Positions 17,995 through 27,988 of a stretch of DNA of 64,000 nucleotides are shown here, piece by piece (positions within the stretch are counted from its first letter, which is position 1; every line of letters begins with the position of its first letter). A program made the translations under genes and the position numbers. The stretch is from Nitrospira sp. (GTDB taxonomy: Bacteria > Nitrospirota > Nitrospiria > Nitrospirales > Nitrospiraceae): the NCBI GenBank assembly GCA_016873435.1, contig VGXF01000008.1, positions 1-64,000 of the forward strand, written 5' to 3'. The notes below the pieces were generated by a model. The model did not search any database and was not told where the DNA came from. It saw only the letters and a list, made by a program, of their open reading frames with translations.

Positions 17995-18024
17995 TTGACA
18001 ATTCGCGGTGCTGTGTGCTAGCGT
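17995..18024 (+). promoter_or_regulatory. possible promoter of FAD reductase gene
   Basis: A perfect -35 TTGACA (17995-18000) is followed after 18 bases by TAGCGT (18019-18024). That -10 is poor but is preceded by TGC, an extended -10 element. Confidence 0.4.
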
Positions 18025-18067
18025 CCGCACGTTTTTTGAACTTTTTCCACGCAAATTAACGAGGACC

Positions 18068-19429
18068 ATGAGCGGATCAACGGGACATGTCATTGTCGTC
18101 GTCGGGGCCGGGCCAGCCGGCCTGGCGCTGACCAATATGATGGTTAAGGCCGGCCATGAAGTGATCGTCCTGAACCGCGACATCAAGTTCGGCGGCCTTG
18201 CCGAATACGGGATTTTCCCCAGCAAGTTGAAGCTCCGCGGCGGGCTTAAGAAACAGTACTGGGACATGCTGGAGCAGCCGAACGTCCACTATCTGGGCAA
18301 CGTGTCAGTGGGCACAGGCAAGGATCTGACGGTGGAGCAGTTGCGGGGGCTCGGTGCCAGCGCCGTGGTATTTTCCATCGGTGCGCAGGGCACCAAGGCC
18401 ATCGGCGTCGAGGGTGAGTCGGCCCAGGGGGTCTTTCACGCAAAAGATGTCGTCTATCATTTCAACCGTCTGCCGGGATTCGGCGACCGGCCCTTCGACA
18501 TGGGCAGGCACGTCGCCGTGATCGGGGCGGGCGACGTGATGGTGGACATCGCGCACTGGCTCATCGGCTATAAGAAGGTGGAGCGGGTGACGGCAATCGT
18601 GCGTCGCGGACCGGTCGAGCGCAAATACAATCCCAAGGAAATTCGAGCCGTTTGCTCCAATATGGACATTGCCGGCATCACGCAGGAGTTTGAGCGTATC
18701 AAGGACCGCATGGTGGCGGTGGGGCAGCAGCCGGACGAGGTCCTCAAGGGGTTGCTGGATGAGTTTACCAAATGCGAGCCGAAGGTCAGCAACACTCAGA
18801 TGGGCTTCAAGTTCCTCGCCTCGCCGAAGCGCATTCTGGTGGATGCCAACAATCGTGTCCGCGCACTGGAGATGGAAGACAACAGGCTGGATCCAAAAGG
18901 TGAGGATACGGTTGCGGTCGGACTCAAACAGTACTACGAATTTCCCTGCGATGCGGTGGTCTTTGCCGTCGGCGACAAAGTGGACGAATCGGTCGGTCTC
19001 CCGTTCAAGGGCGGCGTGTTCGTCACCAATCCCTCCAAGACGAACAACGATCCGGATGATGCGCTGTTCCAGGCGTACGATGAGGCCAGCGGCAAGGTGG
19101 TGGACGGCGTGTTTCTTGCTGGCTGGGCGCGCAAGGCCAGCGAAGGGCTCGTCGGTGTGGCCAAGCGCGACGGGGAATGGTGTGCGGAGGTCGTCACTCG
19201 CTATCTGAATGGCAAGGCCCCGCTGGGCAAGAGCGCCGTGGGTGATGTCCTCAAAAAACTTCAGCAGGCGCTGGCCGAGCGCGGTGCGCGTCCGGTGGAT
19301 ATCAAAGGGCTGCGCGTGCTGGAGTCAGCCGAGAAGACTCACAAGAGCCACGATGATGGCGCGATCGGCGAGTTCAAGTTCCGTACGAACACGGACATGC
19401 TGGCGAAGATTCAAGCCGGCAGGAAATAG
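18068..19429 (+). CDS. FAD/NAD(P)-dependent oxidoreductase (adrenodoxin reductase/GltD-like)
   Basis: The 453-residue flavoprotein has an FAD-binding GAGPAG at residue about 14. Next come a GGLAEYGIFPSKLKL segment typical of the glutamate synthase beta/adrenodoxin reductase group, a second dinucleotide motif VIGAGDVMVD, and a C-terminal FAD contact near VFLAGWARKASEGLVG. It probably moves electrons between NAD(P)H and a ferredoxin or a partner enzyme. No glutamate synthase large subunit is adjacent, so a GltD role is unlikely. ATG 18068 was chosen because the nucleotide-binding motif starts close to it and GAGG precedes it. Confidence 0.8.
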   Translation: MSGSTGHVIVVVGAGPAGLALTNMMVKAGHEVIVLNRDIKFGGLAEYGIFPSKLKLRGGLKKQYWDMLEQPNVHYLGNVSVGTGKDLTVEQLRGLGASAVVFSIGAQGTKAIGVEGESAQGVFHAKDVVYHFNRLPGFGDRPFDMGRHVAVIGAGDVMVDIAHWLIGYKKVERVTAIVRRGPVERKYNPKEIRAVCSNMDIAGITQEFERIKDRMVAVGQQPDEVLKGLLDEFTKCEPKVSNTQMGFKFLASPKRILVDANNRVRALEMEDNRLDPKGEDTVAVGLKQYYEFPCDAVVFAVGDKVDESVGLPFKGGVFVTNPSKTNNDPDDALFQAYDEASGKVVDGVFLAGWARKASEGLVGVAKRDGEWCAEVVTRYLNGKAPLGKSAVGDVLKKLQQALAERGARPVDIKGLRVLESAEKTHKSHDDGAIGEFKFRTNTDMLAKIQAGRK

Positions 19430-19435
19430 TCCGGG

Positions 19436-20287
19436 TTACTCATCCCCCCACTTTAGCTTCTGCCTCAATACATCGTAGTAGGTCTGCTCGGGAAAGCGGA
19501 TCAGCTTCGTCGCATGCGACGACGGCGTGATCGTGACGGTATCGCGCTCCCGCAGGGCCACGCCGATCTGCCCATCGAAGGTTACCATAGCGCCCTTGTC
19601 ATGCGTCGTCAGCGTCACCGCCAATGTGGCCGTACCAGGCACGAGCAAAGGACGATGCGTGAGCGTGTGCGGACTGATCGGCGTGACGAGCACGGCCTTG
19701 ACCGCGGGGCTGACAATCGGCCCGCCAGCCGACATCGAATAGGCGGTCGACCCGGTCGGCGTGGAGAGAATCAAGCCGTCGCCGCGCAGCCTCGTTACGA
19801 ATCGCCCGTCGATGTCAATTGTCATCCCGATCATGCGCGAGAGCGTCCCCTTTGTTATCACGACGTCATTGAGCACGGTCGCCTGGGCGAACCGCTTGCC
19901 GCCGCGATTCAGCCTAGCCTTTAGCATCAACCGTTCTTCGATCTGGAAATCTTTAGCGAAAACGCGTTCGAGCGTCTCGTAGAGATGCCCGCTGCCGGTT
20001 TCGGTAAGGAAACCCAGGCCGCCCATGTTGATGCCGAGAATAGGCACCCCGTGTTCTTCGACCATGCGTGCGGCACGGAGCATCGTGCCGTCACCGCCCA
20101 GCACCAACACCATGTCCGCCTTTTCGGCCAGCCGTCCAGCATGCTTTGTGGCCAACACGGCGGCGGCGGCCGTTTTAGCATCCAGCACGACATCTTTTCC
20201 GCGCGCACGCAACCAGGCGACGAGATTGGCGAGCGTCGCCTTCATCAGGGGGAGTTTGGGCTTGGTCAGAATGCCGATAACTTGCAT
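19436..20287 (-). CDS. nadK: NAD kinase
   Basis: The 283-residue product has the GGDG motif in LVLGGDGTMLRAAR. It also has the NAD-binding segment GDGLILSTPTGSTAYSMSAG and the late FDGQIGVALRERD. It makes NADP from NAD using ATP or polyphosphate. The ATG at 20287 (MQVIGILTKP) matches the usual N-terminus; the longer frame to 20491 lacks support. It is convergent with the FAD reductase. Confidence 0.92.
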   Translation of the reverse strand: MQVIGILTKPKLPLMKATLANLVAWLRARGKDVVLDAKTAAAAVLATKHAGRLAEKADMVLVLGGDGTMLRAARMVEEHGVPILGINMGGLGFLTETGSGHLYETLERVFAKDFQIEERLMLKARLNRGGKRFAQATVLNDVVITKGTLSRMIGMTIDIDGRFVTRLRGDGLILSTPTGSTAYSMSAGGPIVSPAVKAVLVTPISPHTLTHRPLLVPGTATLAVTLTTHDKGAMVTFDGQIGVALRERDTVTITPSSHATKLIRFPEQTYYDVLRQKLKWGDE

Positions 20288-20443
20288 GAATGGCCGGTCC
20301 TCACCCGGCATGCGCAACGCGAATTTTCGAGCGCGTAGTGGAGGCAGATTGTACGGGGCACCAAAATTTCTGTCAACGAGTGGTGCGCATGTACAATTGA
20401 GGTTGCACGACGGAATTTCGGTACTGCCAAGCGGCCGCCGCTC

Positions 20444-20472
20444 TTGACAGAGCAAGAAATGACGGATAGAAT
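20444..20472 (+). promoter_or_regulatory. sigma70-type promoter of clpC
   Basis: TTGACA (20444-20449), a 17-base spacer and TAGAAT (20467-20472), a near-consensus vegetative promoter. It predicts a leader of about 57 bases. I see no CIRCE or CtsR-like repeat. Confidence 0.75.
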
Positions 20473-20535
20473 TAGCACAGTTTTTCGACAACTTCCGTCA
20501 TTCCACAGTATCACTAAGTTGCCAAAGGAGGCGGG

Positions 20536-22962
20536 ATGTTCGAACGATTCACGGATAAGGGTCGGAAGATCATCATCCTGGCGCGCGAGGAAGCCGAACG
20601 CCACCAGAATGACTACCTCGGGACGGAACACCTCGTTCTGGCCATACTTCGTGAGACAGACGGGATCGCCCTGACCATTATTAAGAAGATGGGGCTCTCG
20701 TCCGAACAGATCCATCTCGAAATCGAGCGCAATCTCCCGGGTGGCGGGACCACGATGACGTTCGGGGAAATTCCCTTTAGCCCGCGCGTGAAGAAAGTTA
20801 TTGAGTATGCGGTTGAGGAAGCACGGCTCCTGGGCCATAATCACATTGGCAGCGAGCATCTGCTGCTCGGTCTCTTGCGCGAAGAGGAGGGCATCGGCGG
20901 CAAGATCCTCCGCAGCCTTGGCGCGAACCTCCTAACCGCGCGTCAGCTCACCGTCACGTTTCTGCGCAAATCCGCGCCCCGCGAGCGGGATCGCAAATCC
21001 ACCACGCCCGCGCTGGATGAATTCGGCCGCGACCTCACCGCGCTGGCTCAAGAGGGGCAGCTTGATCCGGTGATCGGGCGGGCAGACGAGATCGAACGCG
21101 TCCTGCAGATTCTCAGTCGCAGAACCAAGAACAACCCGGTGCTAATTGGGGAATCCGGCGTCGGCAAGACGGCCATCGTCGAGGGGCTCGCCCAACGCAT
21201 CGTTGCCTCGGAGGTGCCCGACAATCTTTTGTCGCGCCGCGTGATCGCGCTCGATTTGGGCTCGCTCGTGGCGGGCACGAAGTACCGGGGGCAGTTCGAG
21301 GAGCGCCTGAAGGTGGTCATGAAGGAGATCGCGCAGGCGGGAAACATCATCATCTTCATCGATGAGCTGCACACGCTCGTCGGCGCGGGCGCGGCGGAGG
21401 GATCGATCGACGCCTCCAACATGCTCAAGCCGGCTCTCTCGCGCGCGGAGATTCAGTGTATCGGCGCCACAACGCTGGACGAGTACCGGAAACATATCGA
21501 GAAGGATGGTGCCCTGAAACGCCGCTTCCAGCCGATCTATGTGCAGCCGCCGTCGATTGACGAAACAATCCGAATCATCCATGGCCTGCGCGACCGCTAC
21601 GAGGAGCACCACGGCGTGGAGATTACCGAAGAGGCGATCGAAGAGTCCGTGAAGCTTTCGGACCGCTATATCACTGACCGGTTCCTGCCGGATAAGGCGA
21701 TCGATTTGATTGACGAGACCGGTTCGCGCGCCAAGCTGCAGACCTATGCGCTGCCGGGCGAGCTCAAGGCGATGGAGCAGGAGCTCAAGAAGGTCTCGCG
21801 CGAGAAGGAAACGGCCATCTCGCTCCAGAATTTTGAAGAGGCGGTCAAGTTCCGTGAAGAAGAGGAACGCCTGCGGAAGCTGCTCGAGGAATCTAAGCGG
21901 GAATGGAAGAAGAATCAGGAGAAGAACAAGCCCGTCATCTCTAAGGAGGACGTGGCCTATGTCGTCTCCAAGATGACCGGCATTCCGCTCTTTAAGCTCG
22001 AGGAGGAGGAATCCCAGAAATTGCTTCACATGGAGGAATTTCTCCATAAGCGGATCGTTGGACAGGAAGAAGCAATCTCGGCGGTCTGTCGTGCGATTCG
22101 CCGCTCGCGGGCCGGGCTGAAAGAAGCCAAGAAGCCGATCGGTTCGTTCATCTTCCTCGGCCCTACCGGCGTCGGGAAGACGGAGTTGGCGCGCGCCCTG
22201 GCGGAGTTCCTCTTCAACTCGGAGGATGCGCTAATTCGCGTGGACATGTCCGAATATCAGGAAAAGTTTACCAGTTCGCGCCTCTTCGGCGCTCCTCCGG
22301 GCTACGTCGGGTACGAGGAGGGTGGCCAGCTCACGGAGAAAGTCCGCCGCCGCCCCTACTCGGTAGTTTTGTTCGACGAAATTGAAAAAGCCCATCCGGA
22401 CATCTTCAACGTGATGCTGCAGGTCCTGGATGACGGCGTCCTGACGGACAGCCTCGGTCGCAAGGTGGACTTCAAGAACACCGTCGTCATCATGACGTCG
22501 AATCTGGGCACAAAGCTCATCCAGAAGGGTGTAGCACTGGGCTTTCAGCAGGAAGAGGCCGCGCAAAATCGGAAGATCAAAGAAGACGTGCTGGCGGAGC
22601 TACGCCGTTCGTTCAGTCCGGAGTTCCTGAACCGGATCGACGAAGTGGTCGTCTTCCATCAGCTGGAGAAGATCCATCTCGTCAGCATCGTCGACATTCT
22701 CATCAAGGAGCTCAACGCGCGGCTGGTCGAGAAGGGTGTGCAGCTTGATATCACCGAGGAGATCAAGCAATGGCTCATCAAGGAAGGCTACCAGCCGCTC
22801 TACGGCGCACGCCCGATGCGGCGGGCCATCCAGAAGAGCATCGGCGATCCGTTGTCGGAAGAGCTCATCAAGGGCCGCTTTAAGGATTCACGCCGGATCA
22901 AGGTTGTGCTTAAGGATAACGCCCCGGCTTTCATCGAAGCGGAAGTCCTGGCTGAGGTGTAG
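20536..22962 (+). CDS. clpC: ATP-dependent Clp protease ATP-binding subunit ClpC
   Basis: The 808-residue Hsp100 unfoldase has two N-terminal Clp-N repeats ([40 protein letters not shown]). The first AAA+ module carries Walker A GESGVGKT and Walker [12 protein letters not shown] middle domain with a UVR motif follows ([19 protein letters not shown]), then a second AAA+ module with GPTGVGKT. It feeds proteins to ClpP. The UVR motif and length place it with ClpC rather than ClpB. AAAGGAGG precedes ATG 20536. Confidence 0.93.
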   Translation: MFERFTDKGRKIIILAREEAERHQNDYLGTEHLVLAILRETDGIALTIIKKMGLSSEQIHLEIERNLPGGGTTMTFGEIPFSPRVKKVIEYAVEEARLLGHNHIGSEHLLLGLLREEEGIGGKILRSLGANLLTARQLTVTFLRKSAPRERDRKSTTPALDEFGRDLTALAQEGQLDPVIGRADEIERVLQILSRRTKNNPVLIGESGVGKTAIVEGLAQRIVASEVPDNLLSRRVIALDLGSLVAGTKYRGQFEERLKVVMKEIAQAGNIIIFIDELHTLVGAGAAEGSIDASNMLKPALSRAEIQCIGATTLDEYRKHIEKDGALKRRFQPIYVQPPSIDETIRIIHGLRDRYEEHHGVEITEEAIEESVKLSDRYITDRFLPDKAIDLIDETGSRAKLQTYALPGELKAMEQELKKVSREKETAISLQNFEEAVKFREEEERLRKLLEESKREWKKNQEKNKPVISKEDVAYVVSKMTGIPLFKLEEEESQKLLHMEEFLHKRIVGQEEAISAVCRAIRRSRAGLKEAKKPIGSFIFLGPTGVGKTELARALAEFLFNSEDALIRVDMSEYQEKFTSSRLFGAPPGYVGYEEGGQLTEKVRRRPYSVVLFDEIEKAHPDIFNVMLQVLDDGVLTDSLGRKVDFKNTVVIMTSNLGTKLIQKGVALGFQQEEAAQNRKIKEDVLAELRRSFSPEFLNRIDEVVVFHQLEKIHLVSIVDILIKELNARLVEKGVQLDITEEIKQWLIKEGYQPLYGARPMRRAIQKSIGDPLSEELIKGRFKDSRRIKVVLKDNAPAFIEAEVLAEV

Positions 22963-23039
22963 AACTCCCTCCGCGGGACCCTTGTGACGATAACTCCGCA
23001 CATTCATATCCACTGTCGGTTGAGCCCCACGTTGGCCCT

Positions 23040-24125
23040 TTGACGTTGCCCCTCCACACGTCGTCGCCCCTCATTCTCGCGCTCGAAACGTCCTGTGACG
23101 AAACGGCCGCCGCAGTTGTCACCGGCGAGGGCCGCGTCGCGGCCAGCGTGCTGTGCTCGCAGCACGACGTACATGCGCGCTATCAGGGCATCGTCCCTGA
23201 ACTCGCTGCGCGGCGGCACATCGAAACCGTCGAGACCATCGCGGCTGAGGCCATGACCCAAGCCGGCCTGGAGTGGTCCGATCTGGGGGCCATTGCTGTC
23301 ACGCAGGGGCCGGGGCTTGCTGGAGCGCTGCTGGTCGGCGTCAGCGTCGGCAAGGCGCTGGCCTACGCGCTGAAGCTGCCGTTAGTTGGTGTCAATCATC
23401 TGGAAGGACACATCGCCTCGGCCTGGCTCGATCAGCGGGATTTCCCACTGCCCTGCGTCGTCCTGGTTGTTTCGGGCGGGCACACCCATTTGTATCTGGT
23501 GTCGACGGATGACCGGCTCGAGCTGCTGGGAAAGACGCTGGACGATGCCGCGGGCGAAGCGTTCGACAAGGCCGCCGCCGTGCTCGGCCTCGGATTTCCG
23601 GGAGGGCCGGCCATCGACAAGCTGGCCCGAACCGGCACCCCCGACGCGGTTAAGTTCCCCCGACCGCTGTTGAGCGCGGGGAATCTGAATTTCAGTTTCA
23701 GTGGGCTGAAAACGGCGTTGCTGTATCACTGGCGTGATCTGAATGACGCGCAACGGTCACGGGATAGGGCGAATGTCGCCGCCAGCTATCAGGAAGCCAT
23801 TGTGGACGTGCTGGTTGAGAAAGCATTCCGGGCCGTACGCCGCATGCAAGTCAACTCGCTCGCCGTGGTAGGCGGCGTCTCGGCTAATTCGCGGTTACGC
23901 GTAAAATTGACGGCGCGGGCAGGGGAGGCCGGCATCCGGCTGGCCATTCCACCACTGACCTTGTGCACGGACAACGCCGCTATGATCGCACTCGCCGCGC
24001 AGCGCGCTTACCGTGCCGGCCGACTGGCAGCGTGGAACTTGGAGGCGGTGGCTGATCTGCCACTGCAGACCGCAGGGGAGGCACGTCTATCAGCCTCACG
24101 CATTCTGGCGGGAAGGCGAGGCTGA
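23040..24125 (+). CDS. tsaD: tRNA N6-adenosine threonylcarbamoyltransferase TsaD
   Basis: The 361-residue ASKHA-fold enzyme has LALETSCDETAAAVV near the N-terminus, the Kae1/Qri7/YgjD iron ligands in VNHLEGHIAS, VSGGHTHLY and later LCTDNAAMIA. It transfers threonylcarbamoyl to A37 of ANN-decoding tRNAs with TsaB/E, which are not seen here. The start is a TTG at 23040 with no strong Shine-Dalgarno sequence. It heads a run tsaD-hflX-nth-yicC-gmk-rpoZ-coaBC with spacing from overlap to 23 bases. Confidence 0.93.
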   Translation: MTLPLHTSSPLILALETSCDETAAAVVTGEGRVAASVLCSQHDVHARYQGIVPELAARRHIETVETIAAEAMTQAGLEWSDLGAIAVTQGPGLAGALLVGVSVGKALAYALKLPLVGVNHLEGHIASAWLDQRDFPLPCVVLVVSGGHTHLYLVSTDDRLELLGKTLDDAAGEAFDKAAAVLGLGFPGGPAIDKLARTGTPDAVKFPRPLLSAGNLNFSFSGLKTALLYHWRDLNDAQRSRDRANVAASYQEAIVDVLVEKAFRAVRRMQVNSLAVVGGVSANSRLRVKLTARAGEAGIRLAIPPLTLCTDNAAMIALAAQRAYRAGRLAAWNLEAVADLPLQTAGEARLSASRILAGRRG

Positions 24126-24126
24126 C

Positions 24127-25800
24127 ATCCCGACACTCCACGGCTATACGAACGGACTCAAGGCCGGCCAAGTACTTCGATTGGAGCATCTCTACCGACG
24201 GCGCGTGCCGGTGACGGCTGTCGTCAGCGCGGAACTGGCCCGATCCTGCACGGAACTCTCGCATGAGATTCACCGTGAAATCGCCCTGCTGATCAACCGA
24301 CGTGGGGCCGTCCAATACGTCTGCGTCGGACAAGGGCGGGACGTGGCGCTACCGGACCTCTCCCGGTTCCGGTCAGGTCCGCGCTCGTTGCGCGGTCTGC
24401 GATTGGTCCGGACCTATCTGCACAACGAGCCACTGACTAAGCAGGACCTGACCACCTTGGCGCTGCTCCGCCTGGATCTTGTGGCCTCGATTGTTGTGGG
24501 GGAACACGGACTGCCGGCCCAGATGGCTGTGGCGCATATCATACCGCCGAACCCGCGCACTCAACTCTATGTGGCGCTGCCGCCTAAACCCTTCCATGCC
24601 TGGGATCTGGATTGCCTGGAGTTGATCGAGTCCATCGAGGACGAACTGGCTAGGGCCGATGTCGGACGCGAAGTGTCGCATGCCTCCGATGCGGCCATCC
24701 TGATCAGTGCCTCGCAGGCCAGTCGGATTGTGCAGGAGGACCGGATGGAAGAGCTGGTCGACTTGGCGCGCTCGGACGATCTGGATGTGCGTGATACCGT
24801 CGTCCAGCGTTGTCAGACCATCAATCCAAAATATTTGATGGGAAGTGGCAAGCTCAAGGATGTTGTGATGACGGCGCTCCATAAGGGCGCAAACCTTCTG
24901 GTATTCGACCAGGATCTCACGCCGGCCCAAGCACGGGCGATCGCGGATGTCACCGACATGAAAGTCATTGATCGGACGCAATTAATCCTCGACATTTTCG
25001 CGCGGCGGGCGCACAGCCGGGAAGGGAAGATTCAGGTCGAACTGGCGCAGTTGCGTTATCTGCTGCCCAGACTGTCCGGGTCCACCGGGACGTCGTTGTC
25101 GAGGCTGGGGGGCGGCATCGGCGGCCGCGGGCCGGGTGAAACGAAACTGGAAACGGACCGCCGGCGCGTGCGCGACCGCATCGCGCATCTAGAAAAGGAG
25201 TTGCACGCCTTTGCGCGCCACCGGGACCAGCGTCGCGCGCGCCGGTTCCGGTACAAGATTCCCACGATTTCAATTGTCGGCTATACAAACGCGGGCAAAT
25301 CCACGCTGCTCAATGCGCTGACAGGTAGTCGGGTCGCGGCCGAGGACCGGCCGTTCGAAACGCTCGATACTGCTAGCCGCCGGCTACGGTTTCCGCATGA
25401 CCGCGATGTGATTGTCACGGACACAGTCGGGTTCATTCGCGATCTGCCGAAGGCCCTCGTGGGCGCTTTCAGGGCTACGCTCGAGGAATTGCGCGATGCC
25501 GACTTACTGCTCCATCTGATCGATGCCAGCAGTCCACGGATTGACGCGCAGATCGACGCGGTCGAAAAAATTCTACGCGAGCTCGGGCTGACGCATTTCC
25601 CGTCCATCCGGGTGCTTAATAAATGCGACAAGCTGTCGTCAGGAGAAATTGGCGGTCTGTGCCGGCGATATAGTGCCGTCGCCGTGTCCGCGTTCACGCC
25701 TGCCACGCTCGCGCCGCTGGTGGATGCTGTGTCAAATGCACTGGACGAACAGACGCGCCTGCCGCAGGTCGCATCCGCACTGGCCGTGCCTGGATTCTGA
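24127..25800 (+). CDS. hflX: GTPase HflX, probably starting at AUC
   Basis: This is a long-form HflX of about 557 residues. It has an N-terminal extension starting near GYTNGLKAGQVLRLEHLYRR, the HflX domain (MGSGKLKDVVMTAL), the Gly-rich linker GGGIGGRGPGETKLE, and a G domain with G1 GYTNAGKST, G3 DTVGF and G4 NKCDK. HflX splits stalled ribosomes. The conserved N-terminus begins right after the tsaD stop. No ATG, GTG or TTG is in frame there. An ATC at 24127, one base after that stop and six after GCGAGG, is the best-placed start. The nearest canonical upstream start (GTG 24013) would overlap tsaD by 113 bases and add unrelated sequence. Confidence 0.85.
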   Translation: MPTLHGYTNGLKAGQVLRLEHLYRRRVPVTAVVSAELARSCTELSHEIHREIALLINRRGAVQYVCVGQGRDVALPDLSRFRSGPRSLRGLRLVRTYLHNEPLTKQDLTTLALLRLDLVASIVVGEHGLPAQMAVAHIIPPNPRTQLYVALPPKPFHAWDLDCLELIESIEDELARADVGREVSHASDAAILISASQASRIVQEDRMEELVDLARSDDLDVRDTVVQRCQTINPKYLMGSGKLKDVVMTALHKGANLLVFDQDLTPAQARAIADVTDMKVIDRTQLILDIFARRAHSREGKIQVELAQLRYLLPRLSGSTGTSLSRLGGGIGGRGPGETKLETDRRRVRDRIAHLEKELHAFARHRDQRRARRFRYKIPTISIVGYTNAGKSTLLNALTGSRVAAEDRPFETLDTASRRLRFPHDRDVIVTDTVGFIRDLPKALVGAFRATLEELRDADLLLHLIDASSPRIDAQIDAVEKILRELGLTHFPSIRVLNKCDKLSSGEIGGLCRRYSAVAVSAFTPATLAPLVDAVSNALDEQTRLPQVASALAVPGF

Positions 25801-25801
25801 C

Positions 25802-26449
25802 ATGCCGACGGCCGTGCTCCGTCAACGAGCCCGACGCATCCTGCAGGGGCTAGCGAAAACCGACCCCGTACCGGGAGTGGAGCTCCATCATCGCTCGCCG
25901 CTCCAGCTCCTGATCGCAACGATTTTGTCCGCGCAGTGCACGGACCAGCGGGTGAATATGGTGACGCCGGCTCTGTTCCAGCGGTACCAAACGGCTGGGG
26001 ACTATGCCGCCGCCGATCAATCCAAATTAGAAAGCCTGATTCGCTCAACCGGCTTTTATAAAAGCAAGGCTAGGAGTATCATCGGCTGCTGCACAGTACT
26101 GACGCAGCGATTCGGGGGGCGCGTACCGGATAGGATGGACGATCTGGTGACGCTCCCAGGAGTTGGCCGCAAAACCGCAAACGTCGTGCTGGGAAACGCC
26201 TTCGACAAGCCAGCCGTTATCGTAGACACCCACGTCACGCGCGTTGCGCAGCGGCTGGGGCTGGCAAAGAGTAACGACGCCGGGCGGATCGAGCTAGATT
26301 TGCAGAGCTTGATGCCGGAGAAGGACTGGACCGTCAATTCGCAGCGCATCCTGCTGCATGGCCGCTACATTTGCCTGGCCCGCAAACCACGCTGCGCAGA
26401 CTGTTCGATCTACGCGCTGTGTCGCTGGAAGGGGAAACTGAAAACATGA
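25802..26449 (+). CDS. nth: endonuclease III (DNA glycosylase/AP lyase)
   Basis: The 215-residue product has a helix-hairpin-helix with LPGVGRKTANVVLGNAF and the catalytic Asp in VIVDTHVTRVAQRLGL. The 4Fe-4S cluster has pattern C-x6-C-x2-C-x5-C in CLARKPRCADCSIYALC. It removes oxidised pyrimidines and cleaves AP sites. ATG 25802 lies one base after the hflX stop. Its end overlaps the yicC start (ATGA). Confidence 0.93.
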   Translation: MPTAVLRQRARRILQGLAKTDPVPGVELHHRSPLQLLIATILSAQCTDQRVNMVTPALFQRYQTAGDYAAADQSKLESLIRSTGFYKSKARSIIGCCTVLTQRFGGRVPDRMDDLVTLPGVGRKTANVVLGNAFDKPAVIVDTHVTRVAQRLGLAKSNDAGRIELDLQSLMPEKDWTVNSQRILLHGRYICLARKPRCADCSIYALCRWKGKLKT

Positions 26450-27324
26450 TCCGCAGTATGACCGGTTATGGGCGGAAGGAAGCCGCCTGGTCAGGTGGTA
26501 CGGTGGTCGTGGAAGTCCGGTCGGTCAACAACCGATTCTGCGAAGTCAGTGTGCGCCTTCCCCGCGGACTCACGGTGCTAGAAGATCATCTCAAGGGTCT
26601 AGCGCAAAAGCAGTGTGCGCGCGGGCGTGTTGAACTCACGGTCTCGATTCCGGGAGGGCGCGAAACCAAGCGGACGCTGCAGGTTGATCGTCTGCTGGCG
26701 AAGCAGTACCACGGCCTGCTTCAGCAGATACAGCGGGAACTCAAGCTGGGCGGGACGATCGACGTGTCGCTCGTGGCCGGCATGAAAGATGTGCTCTACG
26801 TCACGGAAGAGCCCGTGGATGATTCGGGTCTTCAAACGCTCATCAAGAAGCTGGCGGCGGGGGCATTGGCTGATTTAGACCGCATGCGCCGGCGCGAGGG
26901 GAAGGCCTTGGCGGCGCATCTGGAGGCATTGCTGCGAACACTTGAACAGGACCGCCAGGCCGTGGCCGTGCGTGTACCGCAGGCCCAGCAGGAGCACCTG
27001 GCCCGCATGCGGGCACGCGTCGAGAAGCTACTGGAATCTGGTCGCGCCGATGCCGGACGGCTAGAGCAGGAGCTGGCAATCCTGGCTGACAAGAGTGATA
27101 TCAGCGAAGAAATCGCCCGGCTGGATTCTCATCTCGCACAATTCCGGCAGACTCTGAAAGTCGCGGCGCCAGCCGGCAAGACACTTGACTTTTTGACCCA
27201 GGAGATGGGACGAGAGATCAATACGATGGGTTCCAAAGCTAACGACAGCCAGCTTTCCCAGCACGTGATCCGCATGAAGGGGGGCCTGGAAAAGATCCGG
27301 GAGCAGACGCAAAATGTCGAGTAA
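26446..27324 (+). CDS. yicC: YicC-family endoribonuclease
   Basis: The 292-residue product starts with the family signature MIRSMTGYGRKEA and includes EVRSVNNRFCEVSVRLPRGL. It ends with DFLTQEMGREINTMGSKAND, close to the family's usual 290 residues. Members are reported to cleave RNA and influence small-RNA turnover. It is translationally coupled to nth by a four-base overlap and followed by gmk, an order common in bacteria. Confidence 0.92.
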   Translation: MIRSMTGYGRKEAAWSGGTVVVEVRSVNNRFCEVSVRLPRGLTVLEDHLKGLAQKQCARGRVELTVSIPGGRETKRTLQVDRLLAKQYHGLLQQIQRELKLGGTIDVSLVAGMKDVLYVTEEPVDDSGLQTLIKKLAAGALADLDRMRRREGKALAAHLEALLRTLEQDRQAVAVRVPQAQQEHLARMRARVEKLLESGRADAGRLEQELAILADKSDISEEIARLDSHLAQFRQTLKVAAPAGKTLDFLTQEMGREINTMGSKANDSQLSQHVIRMKGGLEKIREQTQNVE

Positions 27325-27347
27325 CCGACCAGAGGGCGCCACCCGCC

Positions 27348-27965
27348 ATGGCTGTTGAACAACGGGGAGTCCTGTTCGTCGTCTCCGCTCCCTCAGGAGC
27401 TGGCAAGACCACCTTGTGCAAGGGGCTGGTGGCGGCGGTCCCGGACCTGCATCCCTCAGTGTCGTATACGACGCGCCAGCCGCGCCCGGGCGAGATCCCC
27501 GGACAAGACTACTACTTTGTAGACGAGGCGGTCTTCCAAGCCATGGCTGACCGCAACGACTTCGCCGAGTCCGCGCGGGTCTACGACCAGTTGTACGGCA
27601 CGCCGCGGCAGGCGCTGACCGACATGATGGAGCAGGGCCAGGACGTGCTGCTGGAAATCGACCCGACGGGAGCCATGCAGATCAAGAAGAAATTTTCTGA
27701 CGGGGTCTACATCTACATCCTGCCGCCCTCGATCGAGGCCCTTAAGGCCCGACTGACCCAGCGGGGGGATGCGCCAGATGAAATCCAGCGGCGCATGCAA
27801 AAGATCCGGCAGGAAATTCTGAGTTACCGCGAGTATGATTATATCGTCCGCAACGAGAATCTAGCGCAGGCCTCGCAGCAGCTGCTGGCCATCGTGCACG
27901 CGGAACGGGCCAAGATGAAACGCATTGATATCACCTGGCTAGAACACAACTTTCTGACCGAGTAA
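27348..27965 (+). CDS. gmk: guanylate kinase
   Basis: The 205-residue product has P-loop SAPSGAGKTTLCKGL, the GMP-binding segment SYTTRQPRPGE and the ENNxF-like region DRNDFAESARVYDQLYGTPR. It converts GMP to GDP. It lies between yicC and rpoZ in the classic arrangement. Confidence 0.94.
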   Translation: MAVEQRGVLFVVSAPSGAGKTTLCKGLVAAVPDLHPSVSYTTRQPRPGEIPGQDYYFVDEAVFQAMADRNDFAESARVYDQLYGTPRQALTDMMEQGQDVLLEIDPTGAMQIKKKFSDGVYIYILPPSIEALKARLTQRGDAPDEIQRRMQKIRQEILSYREYDYIVRNENLAQASQQLLAIVHAERAKMKRIDITWLEHNFLTE

Positions 27966-27988
27966 CCTTCTTCTGAAAGGAGCAGAGC

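Noticed and set aside
24013-24126. GTG 24013 as the start of hflX
   Set aside because: It adds 38 residues that resemble no HflX N-terminus and overlaps tsaD by 113 bases; the ATC at 24127 fits better.
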